NCBI GenBank assembly: GCA_008360975.2
Contig: CM039182.1
Coordinates: 19,998,324-20,062,323 of the forward strand
Origin: Lichenostomus cassidix
Lineage: Eukaryota > Chordata > Aves > Passeriformes > Meliphagidae
Direction of reading: 5' to 3'
DNA: 64,000 nt
Of the stretch, positions 24,001-36,000 are shown piece by piece (within the stretch, counting starts at the first letter, position 1; every line of letters starts with the position of its first letter). Below the pieces are notes generated by a model. It worked only from the letters and a program-made list of their open reading frames with translations. It had not been told where the DNA came from and ran no database searches. Both the position numbers and the translations under genes were made by a program.

Positions 24001-27000
24001 AAGTTCCCATTTAGCTTAATAGTTCACAAAATTAGTTGAATGTAGCCTGATATCTGCACTCTTAGGCACATTATCTGATTCATTGCAGAAGTTGTAGTGC
24101 TGCTTTAAGTAGTGAACAAAGACTGTCATCCACTAGGCCAGGTAAATTCATTTAGTGATAAATGTTGCCTTGCATAATTGTCTGAAATGAGCAGAAATTT
24201 AATCTGAGTCTGATGTCTGCACATCTTTGCTATGAATAATGCAGTAGAAGTCTGGACGGCCTCTTGCACACCCATTTTTATCTAAATGCAAAAAGATTTC
24301 ACTCATGTGAAGCAGAGGCCACTCTGACAATGAAACAGAAATTCAGAAATTTAACTTTTAATAGAATGAGTAATTGTTTTGCATCTCTTGCAAATAAATT
24401 GTTTTAATTTTGTACCTTTTGCACCATATAAAGAGCATTGAGTAAATTTTATGGGTAAAAAGTCACAAAAGAAGCCTTTTGGTGATCTATCGTGTGCCTG
24501 CACTACATGAATAAACAATTTAGATTAAAATTTCTCTGTGGTTTTCTCCTCAATCATGCCATTTTTGCCAATCTTTACATATGTTATGGAAAGGGTAGGA
24601 AAGACTCGTTCCTTTTCTTTTTTCCCCTTGATGGCTGTAAAAGTGATTGTGACAATTTAATGACAAAATAGAACAGGGATATTTTTTATTTTTTTTTCTC
24701 TGACTTCCTCTCTTTTGAATTTTTTGAGTCTGGAAAATGAGTATGTAAAAAACAATTACGTACTAAAGAATGAGGCAACCTGCCTGCATGGATTTTATGA
24801 ATTTAAAAGGATTAAAAGTCTGTGGAGTAAAGCTTGTATTAGAGAGAATATTTATTCATTGCCCCACAGATCTCAGGACATAAATTAATAGGACGCTGTA
24901 GGGACCTTGTAACAATTGTCTGCACAGAGTTGTGAAAGAAGGTTGGTGTTCTGCTGCTGCCTGCAAATGCACTTTGCAGGGAGCTGATCACACGTAACTG
25001 TCTGCTCTGACTTGGTCGTCTTCTCATGTGTTAGGAAGAGGCTCTTCTGGCCAGCTGTGGCTCAGAAGGGCTGGGGACATTTCTCAAATCAGCATCCAAC
25101 ATCTTAGGTTTTAGTTACAATGAAAGACTTACTTGAAGCAGTAACATGCACTTAGCTTATATCAATAGTTCCCTTTTTTTTCTTTAAGATGCTGTTTAGG
25201 CAGCTAAACTTTGCCTGTAGCTGTTTCTCTTTTTTCAAGCCACAGCTGCAGAATAATCATTTGAGGTTACTGAGTTAAAGAAGCAAGGGAGAGGAAGCAT
25301 GATTTACTGCTAACTAAATTTGTTTGAGAGCTGGAAAGGGCCTACCGGGTTGTTCTGCATAGACAGAACCATTTAGACCAAGCTGCAGTAAACCTGTGTA
25401 CATAAATTGTGTGGGCAGAATATTTGCTAGCACTTGCTATGTGAGATCTGCAGAGTTCTTAGCTCTGAACTGTGTGCTCTGAGAGCCTTTTGCTATTTGT
25501 ATGTCACTCCTTGAGAAAAAAATGAGATAAAGAGCTGTATGCAAAGGCAGCCAAGGAGCTCTCAGTAGGCAGTGCCAGCTGTTACTATCTATTGAAGTCA
25601 CTGCAGAACTGAAAGGATAGAGGTTTATGTTGTGTTGTCCTAGCATTGTCCTCAACAAGGGGCACACAGACTGTATACTTCCTTAGGGGCACTGAGTGTA
25701 TATGGGGAAGAATTTCTTGGTGGTGGGAAGAAAGAAAGAGAGCTGTTTTCTCCCTTCTGCAGCCTACATCCTGCATGAATTGCTACTAGGGGGTGACTGA
25801 TTCTCTGGAAAATTCATGGGCAATGGAAAGAAAAAGAAAGGTAGTTCTTTTTTTTTCCTTCCCTGTCAGCAAAGACCATGACAGTCAGTTCAGTAACAAA
25901 ATAAACAAGCATTTATTCTTCTCTTCCTTTTTCAGTTGGTCTTCTCAATTGCAGTGTTTAAGAAGAGAAGGCTCAGGAGGGTACCTTACTGGTACCTGAA
26001 GGCAGGGTGTAGAGAGGATGGAGCCGAGTTCTTAGTGGTGCTCAGTGGTAGAACAGAGGCAGTGGGCACCAACTGAAACACAGGAGGTTCCCTCTGACCA
26101 TCAGGAAACACTTTTTCACTGCAGGGGTGACTGAGCACTGGCACAAGCTGCCCAGAGGTTGCAGAGTCTCCGTGCTTTGAGATATTTAAAAGCCATCTGG
26201 ACACAGTCCTTGATCACCCTCTCTAGGTGGCCCTGCCTGAGCAGGGAGATCAGACCAAATGACCTCTAGAGATGCCTTCCAACCTCAGCCACTCTGTGAT
26301 TCTGTGGCTTGAAATGGCTTCTTTCCCAAGTAAGGTCTTCAAAATCAGCTTGTCAGAAGTGTTGTTGGTAAGGGGTCTCCATGTTTTAGCAGGTGAAGAC
26401 AATGGAGTTTGGTCCTTGTCAGTAAAAGCAGTAATGGTTCAGAAGCACAGTACACTGTGTGCAAAGCAGGAAGACCCTTTCTCCTCGTGTGTGAGTGCCT
26501 CCTGTACAGAGATGTTTCAGTTGTTCTTTAAGAACAGCACACAGCCTCTCTGTCTTCTGTGTTTCTGCTTCTGGTTTGGACAAATAGGTTGCAGGGCTCT
26601 ATAAGAAGTGAATCAGTGGAAGGAAGTAAAAAGGAGGGAGAGGTGGCAGGGAGGAAGATGGTGAGGGATAGGGAAAATAAAAATGCTGGAGGAAAAATCA
26701 TTATGATGAATGGCAATCCCCACAGTGGAAGGCTAATGGTAGAAGAGGGTGATTACAGGAGAGTGGACCTAGATACAGAGTGAACTGAGGTGAATTAAAT
26801 AAGACCTTGGTATCTCAGTCTTTTACTAATTTACATCTCAGTCTTCTACCAGGGCTGCCCAGAGCAACAGGACCACACAGGAGTTTGGTGAAAATAAGAT
26901 AGGAGTTAAAGATCACTATCTGGAACTTCCCTTGGTTCCCTTTACAAATATTAATTCTCTCTGTGTAAATAAAGAATAAACAAGGCTGGAAATATTATGC

Positions 27001-30000
27001 TTGAGTCAGTAAGTTAAGGTTGAAGTACAAAGATCCACTTCACCTGTGGTGTTTCCTGTATATATTATATTCACCCTGAATATTGCATTTCATCAACGAC
27101 TTTAGGAAACCACATCTGCTAAATATTTTAGTAATGCATATTTTAAATATCTTCAAAAAATAATATTCAAGAAGCTTTCCGTTTAATTTATGATTTAAAA
27201 ATTACATTTTCTGATTACAGTGTAAAGTGGAAAATATAATTCAGACTATGAAATAGGGTTATTTTAAAGAATCAAATATTTTATAGACCCTAGCAGCAAA
27301 CTCTCCTTTAGTAAGAAGAGCTTTACAATAGAAGTCAATAAGATTTGGTTGGTAATGTTTTCAGCTAAATCAACGCTTATTAATCTTATTGTCATAGCAA
27401 AGTAAATGTGACAGCATTGGTAGAGTATGTTCTCTCTTTTAAAGTTTATTGCTTTTTCTCCTCCCCCTCCCTTTTAACAGAACAACTCCTAATAAAAATG
27501 GAATTTACCAGTTTGAACAGGCTTCAAAATGTAAGGCAATTCAGGACAACATTTTGTCATCATCTATCAAGAAGAAAAGGTAGGTGTTTGCTGTCCTTTC
27601 TGCTTTGTTTGTTTCAAGTAGAAGGGAAAAGATTGTCCTTTTTTACATAGTTCTTGACATATTAATGTGGAGCAATACAATAGAAAACTGAATTTGTTCG
27701 ACCAATGTTTGCTGCATTTTTTTTCTTTTACATAGATAAGATTTATTCAAGGCTGGATTTTAACTTTTTTATTTTTACAATATAAATCAACAAGATTTCT
27801 TGTCAGCAACATTACATTCCAAGTTATTCACAAAAAGATTGAGTAGAAGTGTGGAGTATAATTTCATTCTTGAGTGTCTTTTTCCTGATTGGTGAACACT
27901 CCTCCTTGTTATGAGCAACTTCAGTTAATAATTCTGTTCAGCATATTCACTAGAAGTATGGAAATGTACTAGTAGAAAGACCTACTGGTTAGTTGCATAC
28001 ATCATGTTAACTAGTCCATAGGAAATTAACAGTTCAATTTTAGACCCATTGAAAAAAAAACACCCCAAAATAATTTTGGGTTTCAACTTGCTGTTCTGTG
28101 TTTTTCTGACATGGAGAAAAGTCCAACTTTGATATCAACCCTGCTCAAATTCCTTGTCACTTTCTAAAGTGAAAAGGGGAGAAGCAGCTGACTGTTTTGA
28201 CATGCAACATTTTTCCTGTATGGATGCACCAATAAATAAAAGGATGCACCAACAAATAAAACATTTTTAGTAAGAAAGGCTTCCCATTAGGACAGAGTTG
28301 CAGCTTAAAATGGATGGTGACATGGCATCTTTAAAACTGGGAGCTTCCCTCCCCACTCCCCTCCATTTAGGAAGAGAAATGGAATGAGAAACAAAAGCTG
28401 AGCTAAAAATAATTGTATGCCTTTCCCTATTCAAAGTACTGGAGAAGTCAAATTTTTCCTTAATACCAAAACAATATTAACTGATTATTTGAAAACTTAT
28501 CCTGTCTTTTCTGCCCCCTCCTCACTTTCTCATTGCATTTAAAGATCTTTCACCTCTTTTTAAATCATCATATTTCCACCATTTTGTCTTTACTCTCATT
28601 ACTATTTTTTTTATTTCTTCTTTTTTTTTCTCCTTCTCTACAACCTTTTCTCCCATCAATATTCTACCTCTTTCAGCAGCGCTGTCATTGAAGTTTTTAT
28701 TCCTTTGAAAGGTGGTAGATCACAGTGTTACTGATGCACTGACAGAGCTGAAACATACACTGGCAGAGGTCAAAGAATGCAATTGACTAAAAACTTGCGT
28801 AATTAACACCAGGAGAAGGAAAGCAGTCACTGTATTGCCTTCAAAATCCACTTATACCAATACAAATGCTGTTGTTTATCCCACATGTTGCAAAGTTGTA
28901 TAGACTGCAGCAATGGGGATGAACTCCTCCTCTTGAGAATTTGGAGCTGAGATTATAGGAGAAGTTTTACAAAGTACAAGACCTTTATTTTGTGGTTAAA
29001 GAGAAAGGGGCTGTACCATTTAATGAGGCAGAAGATGAATTGGGCAGGTAGGAAGAGAAACAGATGCTTGGAACAAAGGAGCAAGGGATTGCTTTTTGCC
29101 ATGAATATTGCAGATATTGCCCTTCACAGAGAAGAGCTGCAGGGATTTTGTTGCTTTTTCAAGGTGTGACCCATGGGCATGGTATATAAATGCTTTGTAT
29201 TGCAGTTCTAGACTTGCAGGGACATTCTGGACACTCCTGCCTCTTCAACTGGAAGAAAGGGAAAAAAAATTCTAGTTTATAGCTTGTCAAATGATTTGAT
29301 ACTAAGAAATGCTATGGAAGTGGGAAGTTATTATTATAGCAAGTATGTGCTGGTGGTGACAAAGAGCCTGAAATGCTCAGTTTTGTTAGCAGTTTTCCAT
29401 TTTTATTGTAAAGCAAGCCCTTTGTACACTCTCCTGAGGGCTGATAAAACTGGTATATGTTTTGGTAGTATTAAAGTGTCCAAAGGCAAAACAGATCCTC
29501 CCCTTATTTTGCATTTCCTGACGTTGTTTTTCTTTTTATTTGTTTCTTTCTTGAACGTAAACTGCCAAGTAGAAATGTGTCCTTTTTTCACTCCTGCTGC
29601 TCAGTCTTCCTTCTAATTCAAATATCTTTTTTACAAGTTGGTATTTAATTTTAGCAAATAACCAGTGGGGCTGCATCTGTCTGTTCTGATACTTTACCTG
29701 TTGTCTCCATACTATCTCAACACTTCTGTCCTTGCTGTTGTCCTTTAGATATCTGCCAAAAATTAGAAGATACTTATACTTCGTCAGTGCCTTGAATGTG
29801 CATAGTAATTCCACCTTAGCCGCTGCAGTTAACATAGAAGGTCACTGCCTACCTGACAAATACTGTAGTCAAAAAAAAAAAAAAAAAACCTTCCAGGTTT
29901 TATTTGTCATATAGTATAAGTGAGTTTCCTAGGACAGCAAATTATTATAATGGTTGTGGTGCAGGTGGCAGACAAAAACAGGACAAAACAAAACATGTTT

Positions 30001-33000
30001 CATTCATTCACTCTTCTCAGCACTGTAATTATTGTCTTGTCCAAGTATTTTTATAGTTCAATTTACCTGAGCTTTTTTAATCTTAATAATAAAACCCTTT
30101 TAGCATCAGTGTATATGTGCTGTAGGCTCCTGGGTGTCAGTGGAAATATATGTAATGTCCCAGCTCTTTAAAATGGAACAGTGGAGAAGACGACTGTCTG
30201 GGTTGCAGCAGAGTCATGAAATGATTCCCTGATAACCTGAACTGATTCCATTGGAGAAGTGTGTCCCCAAGGCTCCTTTAAAGCAGGAAATTTTAAAATC
30301 GGCTTTCTGAGAGGAAAACAAAACTTTCTGGGCTGTAAACCCAGCTGCAGCAAATGCCAGAGCTTCATGTTGAGTCTTTTAAAAATTATCTGTAGGAATA
30401 TGAGTCTTTTAAAAATTATCTATAGGAATACTTGCCTGTATTCAAGTAGAGTTCATTTTATAGAAACCTTTTATTGGTGTGAGCAGATGCTTTGCAGAGC
30501 TGCCACAGTTGGGAGCTCCTGTCCCCCAGGACAGTGTGCTGGGATGTCTCTGCTGCCTGTGGCACTGTGCCAGCTGGCAAAGATGAGTTCTGACAGTCCA
30601 GGGTATCTTTGTAAGTCACAAGAGGAGCTAAGCTGGATGTATAGGGCGAGAAGAGGTGGTGCTCTGACTTGTAAAGACCTGGAAATGGTGCTTTTCTGTG
30701 TGAGCTGCTTGGATACCGCCAAGTGAGAGTGATTCCATCCGGTAGAGACAGCAGTGGAAAAGCTGGAGTGTTCTTCCTTTGTAATTGGTGGTTTTACATT
30801 AGGTGCATTTTCTGTTACATGTATAAGAAGGTCTTTACAATTTCTGATGGGGAGTGTTATGTTTCCTACAAGGCCTCAGAACTTATGGATGATGCTTTCA
30901 TTTTTCTCCTTACCAAATGTTTCCCTGTAACTTGCTAATAACTTGTCAGTCCATGCAATTTCTTTCTGAGCTGATGGTAATTTTTATTTTCATTTCTGAC
31001 TCTGATCTTCATCTTATCAATGTCTTTAGGCTATAATTTGTTTTTTCTGTATTTTTTTACTCCTGAATAATGATAGCCTAAGTCCCTCTTCATGGTCTGT
31101 TATCCTCCTAATTTTTGCAATTTTTTTATAAGTCCAAGCACATAAGAGTGATTTATTGTTTAGCTTAAGGAATAAAATCAGATGAGTTACTCAACATTAA
31201 AATAGGCTATTTCGGTCCTGCAGTTTTATCTCATTTCCCCCCCACACACACTCTCTGCCCTGTCTTGCACTGGTACCCTTGTTTGACCCCATGGTGACTC
31301 AATTTAGGTAGCAGCTTCAGCAGGAAAGTAGTTCCATTTTCTCTGGCTGCAGTTCCAAGGCTGGTTACACAACGTACCAGGAGGGCCTTGATCCCAGTTT
31401 CTCCATTTCCGTCACTCTCTGCTTGTACTGGCTGTGGTGTTTGATGGAATATGTCTTGATCTGGTGTAACACATTGAGGAAGAAGAAAATAAATATGCAT
31501 GTCCTTTCTTTCTGGGTTATTTTTTTCTGTGGTGGTAAAAGTGTCCTATGGAGGCATTTGACAAGTGCAAAAGCAAAGCAGGGGTGGAGTCAGGTAGGTA
31601 CCCATAGTGACACGAGCAAGAGAAATGAGCTGCATCAGGTCAGATCAGCTACAACTGCAATGAGTCAGTTTTTTCTTTTCTTGCTTCTGCCAATTGATTT
31701 CTCATGCAAGAGCTCAGTAGAATCAGTTTAGTCATAATCATCCAGTTCCATTAAGCATTTGCTAAGTTTGGAGGATGAAAATCATACATGTTGTCACAGG
31801 TGCAAACTTGAGCCAGAGACCAGTTCTAATGCAGTATTTCTCTTAAAAGTATAGTTTATTTTTTTCTATGTAGAAATTGGACATGATTTTACTCAGGGGT
31901 AGATAAATGAGTTACGTTTAGCAATTGCAGTACTTTCATGAAGCAAACACAAAAGAGATCTGTTTTTTTCAAATGTTGAACAGAGAGAGAAGGAAGCTTT
32001 CAGATTGTTGACCTCTGCTGCTGTAACCACCAGAGTGTTTTTTATATTCCTGTTTATCAATTCTCCTGCTCCTCTTAAAAACAAGTGATGTTTCTTGCCA
32101 TCCCAACTCTTGTAAAACTGTTCAAAATAGGCACTTCTAAGTTCCTAGTCTGGTTCCTGGCTCAAGTCAGCACCTGTGGCAACATGTACAGTTTTCATCC
32201 TCCAAACTTTTAAGTGAACTCATGATCGTTTGGGTCAACACTAATCTATTTTTGTTAAAATAATACAAGGTAGATCTTGTATGGAGAATCAAGTCCCATA
32301 GAATTTTAGTCATGGCACCCATACCGTCTTTTCTTCCTATTCCTCCAGTCCTCACTGTAAGTCAGTTATTGTTTCTTAAAAACCTGTGTTATGATCCAGG
32401 CACAAATGGGAGAAGTAGTAACATTGAAAATGAAAGGAAAAAAAGTTCTTTTGGCTTGCATGTTGCAAAGTATTTAACTTATGAACAAATTTAAATCTCT
32501 TGAATGGATTTTCAAGAGCAGAGCCCTTTGGTTATATGCAGCAATGTAACCAAAGTTCTTAGTTCATGTAAAACAGCAGATTGTTTTATTTTAGAGACAA
32601 TTTAAAGGAAAACTTACATCTATAAATATTGGTTTGTCATATTTAGATGATTGAATTGAGCTTTGTGGAGTCTATAAAGTAAATGAAAGGCATAAGAAGT
32701 GTTAGGTTTCATCTTGGCCTGCAAGAGCCACTTTGCAAAACATTTTTAAAGTTTAAACCACAAAGTACAAGAGAATTATTGTATTATTTTGGACTTTTGC
32801 ACTTGCTAACTTCAAGATCTTTATGGTCAATTATGTAAGTTTGAAATAAGTATACTTTTGAAAGTTTCTGAAGTTCATTAGGACATCTGTACTAAGAAGA
32901 GATGTTTAATAGGTCATGCTAGTTAAATGAGGATAGTGCTGTTACAAATTACAAAAATAAAATGGGTCATGGAGTTCTAAAATCAATCTATTATATATGC

Positions 33001-36000
33001 ACCATGCACATTATTATTAATACATGCATCATTTGAATGTTTTAGAGACTGTTTCTAAATATACATACATATATATTCTAGTGTTTGATGTTGTTTCCTT
33101 TTTTAGATACTCAGAAGATTATTATCTTCACATAGTCACAAAACTGCAGAACTGCACCTGGGTAAGGAAACCAGATGAATCTATAAAATTCAGGTAATTT
33201 TCATTTTCTCATTTAGAAAACTGTTTACCCTAGATTTTTCTAACAAGCCATAAATTTAAGTATTCCCTTTTAAACAGATAATTTTGTATTGCTTGTAGTA
33301 ATTTCTATGAATCTTTTGATGCTGGGGCTCTTGTTTGTTGGAATTTAACTATTCTACTGTGGACAGAGTAGAATAAAAGAACTACATAAATAATTTCACC
33401 TATCTCCACTCTAATGAATAGTAAACTAACTTAAGTAGAATGAATTAAAATATTCCTGGCACAAACCCTACAGTATTAAAAAAGTACTGGTAGTGTTATT
33501 TTTTCTGTCTGAACTGGCACTCAGATAAAAGACTGTAATGAAACAGTGTATTCCTTACCCCAAGACTATTGCCTCTATTACAGAAGTGCCCAAGGCACTT
33601 ATTAGGTTTGACAATGCATGTCATGGCCCCTGAGCGTGTCAGCACGTGATTCCATCTGTCCTTGTTCAGGATGGCACAGAAGGGCATGCTCAGTAGGGAT
33701 GGTGATCTCTGAAAAGCCTAAACTCTCATCTGGAAATGCGTCACACTGCTTTTAAAGAACAGCTTCACTGTGCCAACACTGTTTTCTCCAGGGAAAAAAG
33801 CTCTTTTGAATTACATTTTTGCATGGATCGGAATTAAAGATTCTGTTATGATCATTAAAAATAAATAAACTGATCTATCTTCCAATTCTTTGGAATTAAC
33901 TAGCATTTGAGATTTTAGTATCCACATGTTCAGCATGTTCCCTTTGGTAGAAGTAGTTTTGGGGTGGGGGTGGGGTGCAGGGTAAAGGTGTTTGAGCAAC
34001 ACAAATTCCTGTGTTTGCTGAGTATCACAACTAACTAATGGTGTTTCCCAAAGCTGAGGTAGGAGTATACACAGAGTTAAGGTTTAAGAAACTTTTCATT
34101 CACTCAGGCAGGCCTTAGCTGTGCACAGAGATATCAAGCATGATAAGGAGCTGTAAAGCAGCCCATTCCATTTCAGAACAGGCAAGTCTTGTACAGAGTT
34201 GGCTGGAGGTGAAGCTGCTCTCACCTGCTCTTCACGCTGCTACCTTTGGGCTTTTTGTTTTCCAATAGTTTGGTTTTTTGGGGTTTTTTTTAACTTCTCT
34301 TCCTTCCAAATGGACAAGCCACCAGCCACCTCTACCGGGCCAACTTCTACATCTTCTATGCCTATGGGAATCAAACATCCAAAACATTGTGTAAGATTGG
34401 ACTTTAAGTACAGGATGCTTACTGTTCCTTACGCTGTCTTTGGCTTCCAGCAAGGAGTGTGGGTCATAAATAGTCAAAGGGGGTTATGATCAACCAATGA
34501 TCAAACTGGAAAAATTCAAAAGAGAAAACTGTGGGATGCACTAAGCCACCAAAAAAGTGTGGACTGTAAGTACATTGAGATGATCTTGATAACTTTAATT
34601 TAGCTCAAATGCCAAGCAGAAAACCATATTTTAAAATCCATGGTCCAGCACAGGCTGGACAAACTTGTTACTGAATCAACACTCAAGGGTTGTGATGTTT
34701 GGTTTTTAACATCGAAACCAGCTGGAGTATTAGCTAGTTCATAAGTACGTAACCCATGCTGCAATTCTGATGACAGTACTATGTATTCTTCTGTTCCTGA
34801 AATTTGATCTGATTTGATGTTGTCAAAGAATTCCATTGATATGACCAAGGACTAGTTCAGGGCATTTTGAATAATTATTTTATAAAAGATGGGTGCCTTT
34901 TGCATAAGTCCTGTCTTTTTTCATTCCCTGTCTTCTTTGTTTTTTAGAAATAGGATATTAAAATTTCACGTTTGTCCTTAATCCAAGACCGCACTAGAGA
35001 TTTTCAAGGCTCTTAGCAGTTGGTCAATAGAGGCTTTAAAAAAGAGATTTAAAAAAGAGAAAACAAAATTTTATATAAAATTTGCTGCCGAAATCTCCAT
35101 GCTTATAGCACTCCCAGACTTACTTATCAGACTTAAGCCTGCCCGTAGCTTTGCAAGGGCACTTTAACCGAGAAATGATGTGTGAACGGAGCTATGGGGA
35201 AGAAAAAGTTTCTACAATTGTAGTGAAATAAATGAATTAATAATCCCTGGGAAGTAGATCTCTTCCTTTTTCTGACTTTAGCCTAGTGTCAGTAATAGCT
35301 GTGTAATACAAATATTAAGCAGTCTGAAAATCTCATTAAGTAGGTAGATAAACACACCCATTTGCAGAAGAGGAAATTAATCTCAGAGGGGTTGTGCAGC
35401 AGAAATTGGGTACAGCCAGCCACCTTCAGCAGGAGAAACTGGAAGCTGCCTGTGTCACATTATTCACCTGCCAGTGCCACTAGAAGTCTGCCTGCTGACA
35501 AGACTGCAGAGAAGCTGTGTGACTTCTTTTCCTGTTTGTCCATCTGTTAAATGGAGTGAACGGTGATGTTTCTCAGGCGTGGTGTCAATTTTATGACATC
35601 TCTCTATTATCCTGAAGTTCTGAAGAGCAGGCATGCATATTTATAAGGGATTTAATGTCTTATGCTTCAGGGCATAAACTAACCTCTAATTAATAAGGTT
35701 CAAGAGCAGCTTCTCCTGGGGTAGTTAATTTTGCAGAGAAGCTTTCCTGTGTTTTCCTTTGCAGCTTTTGCTGTTGGCTTCTATCATGCTGCTAGTGGAG
35801 TGAAGGAATATGTGATCTAAGCCAGTAACTGTTATGTTCCTAGAAGACAGCACTGTGTGCCAAGGAGTACACATCCGTTCTCTTTGTAAGCCTCTCTCCC
35901 AGCAGATCCAGGCCAAATAAAAGAATATAAATTAGAAGTGTAGTGCAGGAAAGAAATACTTGTCTTTTTATTTGGCAAAAGGGTTACAGCTGACAGCCAT

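Larger units (their letters stand above)
18397..27480 (+). other. ST8SIA6 intron 2 (9.1 kb)
   Basis: The intron is AT-rich apart from its CpG-rich first bases. It holds a 53-bp minisatellite (20262-20436), a T18 run (23370-23387) and a CR1 fragment (25961-26308). No other gene is seen. Confidence 0.85.
27580..33106 (+). other. ST8SIA6 intron 3 (5.5 kb)
   Basis: It contains a 20-bp tandem duplication (28222-28260), an A18 run (29871-29888), a 30-bp tandem duplication (30371-30430) and a short AT dinucleotide tract just before exon 4. The open frame at 30259-30726 shows no recognisable protein. Confidence 0.85.

Noticed and set aside
27408..27650. Open frame spanning exon 3
   Set aside because: It reads exon 3 in the wrong phase. 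The correct phase is set by the split Arg codon from exon 2 and matches ST8SIA6.
29860..29890. Processed pseudogene ending in the A18 run
   Set aside because: The sequence before the run matches no gene I recognise, and there is no AATAAA at the proper distance.
30259..30726. 155-codon open frame in intron 3
   Set aside because: It crosses the 30-bp tandem duplication, has no recognised domain, and has an open frame on the opposite strand.
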